A stretch of 64,000 bases of DNA, from NCBI RefSeq assembly GCF_014699115.1, contig NZ_JACXAD010000028.1, forward strand, positions 1 through 64,000. The letters run 5' to 3'. The position numbers and the translations under genes are program-made. A model generated the notes under the pieces. That model saw only the letters and a program-made list of their open reading frames with translations. It ran no database searches and had not been told where the DNA came from. Shown here in pieces: positions 36,540 to 44,709 of the stretch (the stretch's first letter is position 1; each line of letters starts with the position of its first letter). Source of the DNA: Hymenobacter montanus. Lineage in GTDB: Bacteria > Bacteroidota > Bacteroidia > Cytophagales > Hymenobacteraceae.

Positions 36540-37802
36540 TTGTTGGAAACGATACGTGTTCTGATGCTGCCCAAGTGGTACCCCAACCGCTACGATGACC
36601 TCGACGGCGATTTTGTGGAGCGCCACATTGAAGCCATCGCGGCGCACGGCAGCCCCGAGGGCGGGCCCGTCCAGGCAGCGGCCGTGTATGCTTCCGTGGC
36701 CCAGCGGGCAATGGTTACGCTGATAGATGAAGAAATTGACCATTCAGGGCCGGTACCGACCTGGCGCTACTACTACCGCGCCCGACCTACTGGCCTACCC
36801 GGCGTTGACAAGCTGCTGAAGCTGCTGCTGTGGCTGGAATGCCTGCGGCGCGGACGGCGGGCCGTGCGCCGGTTCTGGGGAGGCAAGCTACCCCACGTAG
36901 TGCACGCGCATGTTTTGTTTCGGCCCGCGGTGCTGGCTTGGTGGCTAAAGTGGCGGTACGGCATCCCATACTTGATAACGGAACATTGGACTGCTTTCCA
37001 CCCGGACAGCGCGAGGCGGCTGGGATGGCTGCGGCGCTGGCTGGCGGGCTGGCTGATCCGGCAGGCCGCGGCTTACACGCCGGTATCGGACGACCTACGA
37101 CGGGCGCTGGCGGCTTTAGGAGGTGTAAATCCCTGTACGGTAGTAATTCCCAACGTAGTTGATACTGAGCTATTCCGGCTGCCTGCCAGGCCGGGCGAAC
37201 GACGGGGACTGCTTAACGTGGCGGCTTTCAACGAGCGGGCCAAAAACCTGAGCGGCCTGTTGCGCACCCTCGCCCGGCTTCGTACGGCCCAACCCGACCT
37301 GCCGGGCCTGCACTTGCGCGTTGTTGGTTACGGAGCGGCCGAACAACAGCTCCACCGGTTAGCCGCCGACCTGGACCTGCTGGCCGATGGCACCGTGGAG
37401 TTTGTGGGCAAGCAGACTTCGGCCCAGGTAGCCAGCGAAATGCGGCGGGCCGCCTGCTTCGTATTGTTTTCCAACTACGAAAACCTGCCGTGCGTGCTCA
37501 TCGAGGCGCAAGCCAGCGGCTTGCCAGCCGTGGCCACCCGCGTCAACGGCGTACCTGAGCTGCTGCCTGACGACGGTACCGCGGGCCTGCTGGTGCCGCC
37601 CCGGGATGAGGCCGCATTAGGCGAGGCCATCCTGGCCGTGCTTACGGCCCCGCTAGGCCGATTCGACGAAACGGCCCTGCGGGCCCGGGCGGTGGAGCGG
37701 TTTAGCTACCCCGCCGTGGGCCGGGCGTTCGGGAGGGTGTACCAGCAAATCCTTGGTGAGCCGCTGAACCAAGGCAGAGCGCACCAACCGACCAGCCGAT
37801 GA
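36540..37802 (+). CDS. GT4-family glycosyltransferase
   Basis: A 420-residue GT-B glycosyltransferase. It has the N-terminal domain (VLMLPKWYPNRYDDLDGDFV) with HVLFRPAVLAWWLK and ITEHWTAFHP, and a C-terminal donor domain with NVAAFNERAKNLSGLLRTL and the nucleotide-sugar block FSNYENLPCVLIEAQASGLP (E-x7-E motif, about 313-330), then VNGVPELL. It probably adds a sugar to a lipid-linked glycan at the inner membrane. The start is TTG 36540 or the in-frame ATG 36564; I use TTG because the residues before the ATG fit the first beta strand. It is followed by a flippase gene. Confidence 0.92.
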   Translation: MLETIRVLMLPKWYPNRYDDLDGDFVERHIEAIAAHGSPEGGPVQAAAVYASVAQRAMVTLIDEEIDHSGPVPTWRYYYRARPTGLPGVDKLLKLLLWLECLRRGRRAVRRFWGGKLPHVVHAHVLFRPAVLAWWLKWRYGIPYLITEHWTAFHPDSARRLGWLRRWLAGWLIRQAAAYTPVSDDLRRALAALGGVNPCTVVIPNVVDTELFRLPARPGERRGLLNVAAFNERAKNLSGLLRTLARLRTAQPDLPGLHLRVVGYGAAEQQLHRLAADLDLLADGTVEFVGKQTSAQVASEMRRAACFVLFSNYENLPCVLIEAQASGLPAVATRVNGVPELLPDDGTAGLLVPPRDEAALGEAILAVLTAPLGRFDETALRARAVERFSYPAVGRAFGRVYQQILGEPLNQGRAHQPTSR

Positions 37803-37836
37803 CCCAAGACGTTCTTTTGTGGAAAGCCGCAGCAGC

Positions 37837-39117
37837 ATGATAAGACGCATCCTTCAGCATTTCGCGGCGCGGGTTCTCACGGCGGGGCTGAGCTTCATGG
37901 TCGTGTGGCTCACGGCGCGGTACCTGGGCGCGGCCGGGCGGGGACAGGTCAGCTTGTTTGTCACCGACATGTCGGGGCTGGTGCTGTTGACCGGGCTGGT
38001 GGGCGGCTCGTCGCTCATTTACCTGGTGCCGCGGCGCAACGTGTGGCACCTGCTGCGCCCGGCCTACGGTTGGGCCGTGGTGGTGAGCATGGCTGGGACC
38101 GCCCTGATAGGTGCCCTGCGGCGGGTGAGCCCTGAGTGGATGTTGCACTTAGGGGCCGTGACCCTGGTGCAAGTGCTGTTGTCCATCAACGTTTTCTTGC
38201 TGCTGGGCCGGCAGCGCGAACGGGCCTACAACGGGCTGACCTTGGCTCAGGCGGCCCTGCTGGCCGGGGCCCTGGCGCTGGCTTTTGCCGGGGCACATTG
38301 GCCGGATATCCGGGCATATTACTACGCCAACTACCTGGCCTGCGGGTTGCCGTGGCTGATCAGCACCGTCCTGCTGCTGCGCTTACCCGATGCCAGGGGC
38401 GGTCTTACCCGGTACGGGCGGTCCCGCCGCCGCATTACGGCGCGCGAGCTGGCCCGGCACAGTCGGGGAGCACATCTTTCCAACTTGCTGGCTTTCGCTA
38501 ATTACCGCTTTGGATACTATGCCGTGGCTTATTTTACTACTGACCGGGCGCTGGGCATCCTCTCGGTAGGCGTGGCCCTGGCGGAGGCAGTCTGGCTGAT
38601 TCCGCGCAGCACGGCCCTTATTCAGTACGTATCCCTGGTAAATACCGCCGACAAGCCCGGGCAGGCGTACGCGGCGTTGCGCGGCAGCCGCCTGACCCTG
38701 CTGGTCACGGCTGGGGCCGTGCTGGTACTGGCCGCCGTGCCGGCGGCTTGGCTGGCCGCTTTTTTCGGTCCGGAGTTTGGCGCGGCCCACAACGTAATTC
38801 TGGCGCTGGCACCGGGCATTCTCATCAATAGCGCGGCCATACAAGTCAGCGGCTACTTCAGCGGCATCGCCCGCTACGGCGTGAACAACCGGGCGACCCT
38901 GCTGGGCCTGGCCGTAACCGTGCCCGCGTGTTTGCTGCTGGTACCCTGCCTGGGCATAGTGGGCGCTGCGCTAAGTATGTCGGCTTCCTACACGGCCAGT
39001 GCTTTCTACCTGTTCGGACACTACCGCCGGGCCTTAAGCGCGAATTGGCAGGATATTCTACCGGGTAAGAAAGACCTGCAATGGCTGGTGCTACGCTTCA
39101 GCAAGCGGACCGCATAG
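37837..39117 (+). CDS. Polysaccharide flippase (MOP superfamily)
   Basis: A 426-residue multi-membrane protein similar in type to the flippase at 1119. The N-terminus (MIRRILQHFAARVLTAGLSF then WLTARYLGAAGRGQ) is diagnostic of Wzx-like flippases. It probably exports the glycan unit built by the preceding glycosyltransferase. The ORF also allows a GTG start at 37819, but the ATG at 37837 gives the usual N-terminus. No wzy polymerase is nearby. The IS1 element begins 128 bases downstream. Confidence 0.85.
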   Translation: MIRRILQHFAARVLTAGLSFMVVWLTARYLGAAGRGQVSLFVTDMSGLVLLTGLVGGSSLIYLVPRRNVWHLLRPAYGWAVVVSMAGTALIGALRRVSPEWMLHLGAVTLVQVLLSINVFLLLGRQRERAYNGLTLAQAALLAGALALAFAGAHWPDIRAYYYANYLACGLPWLISTVLLLRLPDARGGLTRYGRSRRRITARELARHSRGAHLSNLLAFANYRFGYYAVAYFTTDRALGILSVGVALAEAVWLIPRSTALIQYVSLVNTADKPGQAYAALRGSRLTLLVTAGAVLVLAAVPAAWLAAFFGPEFGAAHNVILALAPGILINSAAIQVSGYFSGIARYGVNNRATLLGLAVTVPACLLLVPCLGIVGAALSMSASYTASAFYLFGHYRRALSANWQDILPGKKDLQWLVLRFSKRTA

Positions 39118-39245
39118 GCTTTGGCGCTTAGCTGGCGCGCTATGTGGTAGAAGACGGGCCGCCTGGGCAGAGCCTTGAACGGTATGCGGCCCCGCAACGC
39201 TTGGCTGCTGGTACTTGCTGTTTATCATAGCTCATCTTTCGCGCT

Positions 39246-40021
39246 GGGGTGGTGGTCTAAATTAGGATGAAATCCGTATTGGCAGTTATAATTTATACGC
39301 AACACTTCTGCGCCAAATGCGGCAGCGACCAAATGCGGCGCAACGGCCACAGCCAGGGCCACGCGCGGTATCAATGCAAAGCCTATCGGTACCAAGCGCG
39401 GTTTGAGCCCGCCGCCGTGGCCAAAGCTGCGCAGTACGCGCAGGTCGACCAGCTGTTGGGCGCGCGCAACTCGCAGCGCAGCATCGTGCGCGTGACCGGC
39501 GTTTCGCGCATGAGCGTTGCCAAACGGATAAAAAAAGCGCAGGCCTGCCGCCCGCCGCTGCCGCGCCTGCGGCCGAAGAAGGCACAGAAAAAGTGCTGGG
39601 AAGCCCTCGATGAGCTGTGGACGTTTGTCGGGCGCAAAAAGCGGAAGCTGTGGCGCTGGTTGGCCGTCGAGCGGGCCAGTCGCCGCATTGTGGCGTGGAC
39701 GTTGGGCGGCCGGGGCGAAGCCGCGGCCCGTCGCCTCTGGCACCACCTGCCCCGACGTTACCGGCGGTACTGCTGGTACTTCACGGACGAGTGGAAGGCA
39801 TGCGCCAGCGTGCTGCCCCGCTACCGGCACCGCCCCTGCCCCAAAGGCGAGGGCCAGACCAGCATCGTGGAGACCATCAATTGTTCGTTGCGCCAGCGAA
39901 GTGGCGTGCTGGTGCGCCAGAGTTGTTCGTTCAGTAAGTGTCGGAAAATGCACACCGCCCGCATCAAAATCGTCATCGACAATCATAATCGTAGTGTCAT
40001 CCTAAATTAGACCACCGCCCC
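39246..40021 (+). mobile_element. IS1-family insertion sequence, about 776 bp
   Basis: Terminal inverted repeats at 39246-39270 and 39997-40021 agree at 23 of 25 positions (GGGGTGGTGGTC type). The length of about 776 bp matches IS1 (about 770). It encodes one complete transposase. I could not find a target-site duplication at the outer borders, and the right end touches the first CRISPR repeat directly, suggesting that insertion was followed by a deletion. Confidence 0.93.
39267..40010 (+). CDS. IS1-family transposase (single uninterrupted ORF)
   Basis: A 247-residue transposase. The N-terminus has a zinc-finger-like CAKCGSDQMRRNGHSQG; a third Cys (YQCKAY) is present, but a Tyr sits where the last Cys of the finger is expected. 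A helix-turn-helix follows (SQRSIVRVTGVSRMSVAKRI), then the catalytic region: DELWTFVGRKKRKLWRW (first Asp), TDEWKACASVLP (second Asp) and SIVETINCSLRQR (Glu). Unlike classical E. coli IS1, which uses InsA/InsB frameshifting, this is one frame. The start codon overlaps the left inverted repeat. Whether the altered finger still works is unknown. Confidence 0.92.
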   Translation: MKSVLAVIIYTQHFCAKCGSDQMRRNGHSQGHARYQCKAYRYQARFEPAAVAKAAQYAQVDQLLGARNSQRSIVRVTGVSRMSVAKRIKKAQACRPPLPRLRPKKAQKKCWEALDELWTFVGRKKRKLWRWLAVERASRRIVAWTLGGRGEAAARRLWHHLPRRYRRYCWYFTDEWKACASVLPRYRHRPCPKGEGQTSIVETINCSLRQRSGVLVRQSCSFSKCRKMHTARIKIVIDNHNRSVILN

Positions 40022-40417
40022 GAGGTTATCTGATTATCAAACGGATTGAAACAGCAACTGCGTGCATTGGGGGTAGAACACGGCCTCTCTTACTGAGGTT
40101 ATCCGATTATTATATGAATTGAAACCTGCTGTTCCAGCTCGTGATTACCCACGCTGTCGGCTTACTTAGGTTATCCAATTATCACACGGATTGAAACAGT
40201 TCGACCTGTCGCTCATGCTTACCATCCACGCACCTTATTGAGGCTATCTGATTATCACACGGATTGAAACCAGGAGCAAGCCAAGGAAGAAGCCCAGAAG
40301 ATCCGGTATTACTGAGGCCATCCGATTATCACACGGATTGGAATAGCTCAACCCGAGTCTTACGTAACGGTTACAACTTACCTACTGAGGCTGTCTGGCT
40401 ATTACACTAATTGAAAT
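40022..40417 (+). CRISPR. Degenerate CRISPR array, six 36-base repeats, no cas genes
   Basis: Repeats at 40022-40052 (5' five bases lost at the IS junction), 40090-40125, 40162-40197, 40235-40270, 40309-40344 and 40382-40417. They share a TTACTGAGG start and a GGATTGAAAC end. Five spacers of 36-38 bases occupy the gaps (37, 36, 37, 38, 37). The last two repeats are clearly decayed (GGATTGGAAT; CTGGCT...TTGAAAT) and repeat 2 carries TATATGAA. Repeat ends like GATTGAAAC are common in type I and III systems. No cas gene is in the window. Confidence 0.93.
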
Positions 40418-40509
40418 TTCGACCGGACGGCGGCCGCCTCTGCCCAGTCAGTCACGCGCTGGCCCGACAAACCGGTTTGCTTTTAGCCATGAGCGGGCGA
40501 GCCCTGCCG

Positions 40510-41535
40510 TTACTCCACGTAGAGCGTTTGCAACACGGTCTGCCCAACCGCCTTCAGAGTTTTGCGGTCGATGATGCTCATGTTGTCGGTGGTAGCGTGG
40601 TGGTAGGCGGGGAAGAAGTCGCCGCTATTGTTGTAGTGGTAGATATCCAGGGTTGGGATGCCGGCCTGGTTGGTGTACACGTGGTCGTCGGTGATGGCGT
40701 CGGTATCTTCGAAGCGGAAGAAATCGGAGTAGCCCAGCTGAGAAGCCGTGTTCCAGATTTTATCGAGGGGGCCGCGGGCCCGCTCGCGCGAGGTTGCCTC
40801 GCGGGTGAAGGTGCCGCCTTTGGCCCCGACCATGTCGAGCAGTACGCCATACTCGGCCTTGTAATTGGCGGGGAGCAGGTGCTTGGCCCAGTACTGCGAC
40901 CCCAGGCACCACGAGTCGGTGCCACTGCCGGCGAGCTGGTCTTTGACGTCGGCCTGGGTGGTCGCGTCGTGGCCCCAGTCTTCGGCGTCGAAGAAGATGA
41001 AGTCGACGCCCACGTTGGGAGCGAGGCTGTCGGGCTGCTGGCTGAGCACGCGCGCCATCTCCAGGGCTACGGCCACGGCGCTGGCCCCGTCGGAGGCCCC
41101 GTCCATGGGGGCGTTCTTCTTCTGCTTGTCGTTGTCGGCGAAGGGGCGGGTGTCCCAGTGCCCGAATATGGCAACCCGGCGGGCGGCCTGGGGCTGGTAT
41201 TGGGCGATGATGTTGCGGGCGTGGATGTAGGTACCGTCGAAGGTCATCGCCTCGAACGGCTGCTGCATTACTTTCAGGCCGTAGCCCTTGAGCTTGGCCA
41301 CCAGCCAGTCGCCGCAGGCCACGTGAGCCTTCGAGTTGGGTACCCGGGGGCCGAAAGCGACCTGCTTGGCCGTAAAGGCATACGCCGAATCGGCGTTGAA
41401 AACGGGGGCTTTCGTCAGCTTGGGGGGAGCCGAGGCGCTAGTTTCCGACGTTTCAACGGGTTTTTTATCCGGGCAGCCCGTGAGGAAGAGCAGACCGGCC
41501 AGCGCGGCCAGCGGAAGGCGGAGGGAGGTTTTCAT
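40510..41535 (-). CDS. M28-family lipoprotein, glutaminyl-peptide cyclotransferase-like
   Basis: A 341-residue protein with a lipoprotein signal peptide (LLFLTGC), so it is attached to a membrane facing the periplasm or the surface. The M28 fold is shown by IFGHWDTRPFAD, DGASDGASAVAVAL (metal Asp), VDFIFFDAEDWG (acidic metal and catalytic residues) and YHHATTDNMSII (metal His). The DAEDWG and GHWDTRP patterns are those of the glutaminyl cyclase-like branch, which forms pyroglutamate at protein N-termini. Many Bacteroidota surface proteins begin with Gln after cleavage, so this is plausible but unproved. The start at 41535 is set by the signal peptide. Confidence 0.85.
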   Translation of the reverse strand: MKTSLRLPLAALAGLLFLTGCPDKKPVETSETSASAPPKLTKAPVFNADSAYAFTAKQVAFGPRVPNSKAHVACGDWLVAKLKGYGLKVMQQPFEAMTFDGTYIHARNIIAQYQPQAARRVAIFGHWDTRPFADNDKQKKNAPMDGASDGASAVAVALEMARVLSQQPDSLAPNVGVDFIFFDAEDWGHDATTQADVKDQLAGSGTDSWCLGSQYWAKHLLPANYKAEYGVLLDMVGAKGGTFTREATSRERARGPLDKIWNTASQLGYSDFFRFEDTDAITDDHVYTNQAGIPTLDIYHYNNSGDFFPAYHHATTDNMSIIDRKTLKAVGQTVLQTLYVE

Positions 41536-41563
41536 TGCGGTGAGTGAAACGGCGCGGACGATG

Positions 41564-41602
41564 AACCTCACCCCCCGGCCCCCTCTCCCGGGGAGCGGGG
41601 GA
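41564..41602. repeat. Second copy of the CCTCACCCC...CTCTCC interspersed repeat
   Basis: AACCTCACCCCCCGGCCCCC followed by TCTCCCGGGGAGCGGGGGAG is a close relative of the element at 14484-14520, in the opposite orientation. It lies just upstream of the M28 gene's start (minus). Confidence 0.6.
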
Positions 41603-41659
41603 GCTTAATGATTGTGGCTGTTTATACTACGGTATCAGGTGAGGGCGGGTCGGTAGGAG

Positions 41660-43216
41660 TTATTCTTCGCTGTAGGCCCACTCCACGCCGGCCTTGGTGT
41701 CTTTAATCACGATGCCCTGGCATTTGAGGGCGGCGCGAATCAAATCTACTTTGTCGTAGGCTTTGTCGGCTTTGGCTTCGGCATAAAAGCTAAGGGTAAG
41801 GTTGAGGAGCTGCTCGGCGTTGGCGCGGGGCTCGTCCTGCAAGCCTAGGATGTCGGTCACCACGGTGCGGTAGGCGGCGGTAGCCTGGATCAGGTCCGCT
41901 GCCGGGACGTCGGCCAGGGCTGCCGGCGTGCTAGCCAACGTATTGAACTTGCGCAGCAGGTTAAAGAGGCTGGCAATGCTGCGGGCCGTGTTCAGGTCGT
42001 CGTTGAGGCCCACGAACAGGTCGGCGGTGAGCTTGGCTAGCTCGTGGCTGGCGGACTGCGGGGGGGTGGGGCTTGCGTGGTCGGCCGTAGTAGCCGGTTG
42101 CGGCGCGGCTTGCGCGGGCTCCGCTGCCTCCCTGGCCAGTGAGGCATCCGCTGTCAATTTATCAACCAGGCGCAGGCCGTTCATGAGCTTGCGATAGCCT
42201 TTGCGAGCGGCTTGCAGGGCGTCGTCGCTCAGGTCGATGGGCGAGCGGTAATGGGCTTGCAGCAGGAAGAAACGCACCACCATCGGCGAGTAGGCCTGGC
42301 TGAGGGTGAGCGTGTTACCAGCAAACAAGTCGGGCAGGGTGATGAAGTTGCCGAGCGACTTGCTCATCTTGGCCCCATTCACCGTGACCATGTTGTTGTG
42401 CATCCAGATGCGGGCCTCAGCCGTGTGGCTGTGGCTGGCCTGGCTCTGGGCAATTTCGCACTCGTGGTGCGGAAACATCAGATCCAGCCCGCCGCCGTGA
42501 ATGTCGAACTCGGTGCCGAGGTACTTACGGCTCATGGCGGAGCATTCGAGGTGCCAGCCGGGGAAGCCCGTGCCCCAGGGCGAAGGCCAGCGCATGAGAT
42601 GGGTGGGGTCGGCATTCTTCCAGAGAGCGAAGTCCAGGGGGCTGCGCTTCTCATCCTGCCCCGCCAGGTTGTCGCGGGTGCCGGCCAGCAGCTCTTCGGT
42701 CACGCGGTTGGAGAGCTGGCCGTAGCGGTACTCGGCGTTGTACTTGGGCACGTCGAAGTACACCGAGCCGTTGACTTCGTAGGCGAAGCCGTTGGCCAGG
42801 ATTTCCTCAACCATGGCAATCTGCTCGGTGATGTGGCCGCTAGCCTGGGGCTCGATGTCGGGGGGCAGGCAGCCCAGCGCGGCCATGTTCTGGCGGTAGC
42901 GCGTGGTGTAGAACTGCGCCACCTGCATGGGTTCGAGCTGCTGGGCGCGGGCGGCCTTGGCCATGGGGTCCTCGCCGTTGTCGGAGTCGCCCTGCAGGTG
43001 CCCCACGTCAGTGATGTTGCGCACGTAGCGTACCGTATGGCCCAGGTAGCGCAGGTAGCGGGTCAGTACGTCGAACACCACCGGGCCCCGGGCATTACCC
43101 AGGTGGGCTTCGTTGTACACGGTGGGGCCGCACAGGTAGAGGCCTACCACGGGCGGACGCAGGGGCTGGAATTCTTCTTTCTGGCGGGTAAGCGTGTTGT
43201 AGAGCGAGAGCGGCAT
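41660..43216 (-). CDS. cysS: Cysteinyl-tRNA synthetase
   Basis: A 518-residue class I synthetase that charges tRNA(Cys). It has the HIGH-type motif HLGNARGP (about 35-42), the zinc/Cys-recognition segment YLCGPTVYNEAH, and KMSKSLGN near 270. A Pro/Ala/Thr-rich insertion (about 355-390) separates the DALR-type anticodon domain. The first Met is taken at 43216 (MPLSLYNTLTR); the ORF is open to 43285. A promoter box sits only four bases before this ATG, suggesting a leaderless mRNA. Cysteine supply also links it functionally with the met block (inference only). Confidence 0.97.
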   Translation of the reverse strand: MPLSLYNTLTRQKEEFQPLRPPVVGLYLCGPTVYNEAHLGNARGPVVFDVLTRYLRYLGHTVRYVRNITDVGHLQGDSDNGEDPMAKAARAQQLEPMQVAQFYTTRYRQNMAALGCLPPDIEPQASGHITEQIAMVEEILANGFAYEVNGSVYFDVPKYNAEYRYGQLSNRVTEELLAGTRDNLAGQDEKRSPLDFALWKNADPTHLMRWPSPWGTGFPGWHLECSAMSRKYLGTEFDIHGGGLDLMFPHHECEIAQSQASHSHTAEARIWMHNNMVTVNGAKMSKSLGNFITLPDLFAGNTLTLSQAYSPMVVRFFLLQAHYRSPIDLSDDALQAARKGYRKLMNGLRLVDKLTADASLAREAAEPAQAAPQPATTADHASPTPPQSASHELAKLTADLFVGLNDDLNTARSIASLFNLLRKFNTLASTPAALADVPAADLIQATAAYRTVVTDILGLQDEPRANAEQLLNLTLSFYAEAKADKAYDKVDLIRAALKCQGIVIKDTKAGVEWAYSEE

Positions 43217-43220
43217 GGCG

Positions 43221-43228
43221 CAAAGGTA
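43221..43228 (-). promoter_or_regulatory. Promoter -7 box TACCTTTG four bases before the cysS ATG
   Basis: On the minus strand TACCTTTG, then CGCC, then ATG. If used, transcription would begin at or next to the start codon, giving a leaderless transcript. No TTG is found 19-21 bases upstream. Confidence 0.5.
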
Positions 43229-43281
43229 GCGGGCAAGCAAACGATAACGCCCCTCCTCGACGGAGGCGGCGCACTTTTCGC

Positions 43282-44457
43282 TCAACGGCGCAGCTCATAC
43301 AGCCCCTCGACCGGAAAATGGTCGCTCCAGGTAATCTCCCGGTGCACCTGGCAGCCCAGCACCTGCCACTGCGGGCTGGCAAACTGCTGGTCGATGCGCA
43401 GGCCCGGCAGCCGGCCATTGTACGTAGCGCCGATGCCCAGGCCAACCGTCGCCCAGGCATTTTGCAGGTGGTCGGCCAGCTGGTCGTAGGCGTAGGAGTA
43501 GGGCAGGTCGTTGCAGTCGCCGGCCAGCAGCACGGGGTAGGGCGAGCGACGAACTTGGGCCATCACGGTATCGACCTGCGCGCCGCGCGCCACGGCGCCG
43601 TTGCGAAAGCGACGCAGCAGGTTGGGCGCTTTCTGGCGAAGACCGGCGCGGCTCTCGGTGGCGGTGGCAATGTCAGTGGCTGCCATTGACATGCTCTGTA
43701 AGTGCAGGTTGAAGACACGGATGGTGTCGGCCGGGCGGCCGGAGGCGGCCGGGCGGGCCAGGTCGGCCCACATGGCGTGGTTTAGCGACAGCCGGCCGAA
43801 GGCGATGGTGCCGCGCCGGACGATGGAAAAACGCGAGAAGATGGCCAGCCCGAACTCGGCCCCGGCACTGTTGGTAAGGCTAGGAGAGATAAAAGCGTGG
43901 CGACCACTGCGCCGGCCCAGGTATTCCTCCGTCCGAAACACGTCTCCCTCCCCTCGGGTACCGACCGACTCATTATAGAACTCCTGCAGGCAGAGCACAT
44001 CCGCCGGACTATCGGCCAGCCAGCGAATAAATCCTTTGGAAGAAGCAAAGTCCGGGTCGCGCAGCTGAGGGTACACGTTGAAGATGCGCACGTTAGCCGA
44101 CAGCAGCGAAACGGTATTCGGGCGAGCGATGAAAAAGGAAGAGCTCAGCACTCCGCCGTTCGGCAAGGCCTGACGCTTCGTTTCGGTTCGCTCACCGAGC
44201 GGAAGGTGCACCGCTAAACCGCGCTGCACGTGGGGCCACGTCAGCCCCAGGGCCAGCAGCGGCAGCAGGGCCACCCGCCAGTTGCGCCGCAGCCAGTACA
44301 GGGCCAGCAGCGCGGTGGCGCCCAATGCCAGCGGCGTGGTCAGAGCCCCGAATACTACGGGCCAGAATACTTTGGCGGGCACCTGCTCGCAGGCAATGGC
44401 TAACCAGAGCCAGAGCAGGGTAAGCAAGGTAACTTTAAAGGCGAAAGAGCGGCGCAC
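43282..44457 (-). CDS. Membrane-anchored endonuclease/exonuclease/phosphatase (EEP) family protein
   Basis: A 391-residue protein with about three N-terminal membrane segments (LLTLLWLWLAIACEQV, LALGATALLALYWL, ALLPLLALGLTW) followed by an EEP hydrolase domain facing the periplasm or outside. Catalytic signatures: SANVRIFN (about 120), LCLQEFYNE (metal Glu, about 158), GDCNDLPYSYAY (about 320) and WSDHFPVEG (about 380). The substrate (nucleic acid, phospholipid or phosphoinositide-type ester) cannot be told. The stop is 65 bases upstream of the cysS start, so the two may be co-transcribed. Confidence 0.88.
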   Translation of the reverse strand: MRRSFAFKVTLLTLLWLWLAIACEQVPAKVFWPVVFGALTTPLALGATALLALYWLRRNWRVALLPLLALGLTWPHVQRGLAVHLPLGERTETKRQALPNGGVLSSSFFIARPNTVSLLSANVRIFNVYPQLRDPDFASSKGFIRWLADSPADVLCLQEFYNESVGTRGEGDVFRTEEYLGRRSGRHAFISPSLTNSAGAEFGLAIFSRFSIVRRGTIAFGRLSLNHAMWADLARPAASGRPADTIRVFNLHLQSMSMAATDIATATESRAGLRQKAPNLLRRFRNGAVARGAQVDTVMAQVRRSPYPVLLAGDCNDLPYSYAYDQLADHLQNAWATVGLGIGATYNGRLPGLRIDQQFASPQWQVLGCQVHREITWSDHFPVEGLYELRR

Positions 44458-44476
44458 AACACGGGTAACAGGCCCG

Positions 44477-44484
44477 CAAAGGTA
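44477..44484 (-). promoter_or_regulatory. Promoter -7 box TACCTTTG for the EEP gene
   Basis: A full match to TAnnTTTG on the minus strand, 20 bases before the ATG at 44457. TATCTTTA on the plus strand at 44520-44527 might serve the divergent T9SS gene but is one base off the consensus. Confidence 0.5.
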
Positions 44485-44709
44485 GTGGGGCAGCCCGAAG
44501 ACCCCGCCGCACTTTCCTTTATCTTTAACCTCCTCAACGGGCTCGACCGCCGCCGGTCCTTAGCCGCTCCCAGGGCGAGCCCGGCCGCTGAGGCGCTGCT
44601 TGCACGAATTTTGTACCCCCACGGCTTGCGGCAAACGTAGCGGCAATTTCTGGTATCAGCTTCCGTTCTCTGCTCGGCTTTTTCACCACTCTTTGCCTCT
44701 GCTGCTTGT

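Noticed and set aside
39118..39245. CRISPR leader or repeat fragment on the left side of the IS
   Set aside because: No AT-rich leader and no match to the repeat's missing first bases (TTACT) is found next to the left inverted repeat.
40411..41547. Plus-strand ORF of 378 codons opposite the M28 lipoprotein
   Set aside because: Antisense shadow; Gly/Val-rich without motifs, and it begins inside the last CRISPR repeat.
42212..43489. Plus-strand ORF of 425 codons opposite cysS
   Set aside because: Antisense shadow; the real gene has HIGH-type and KMSKS motifs.
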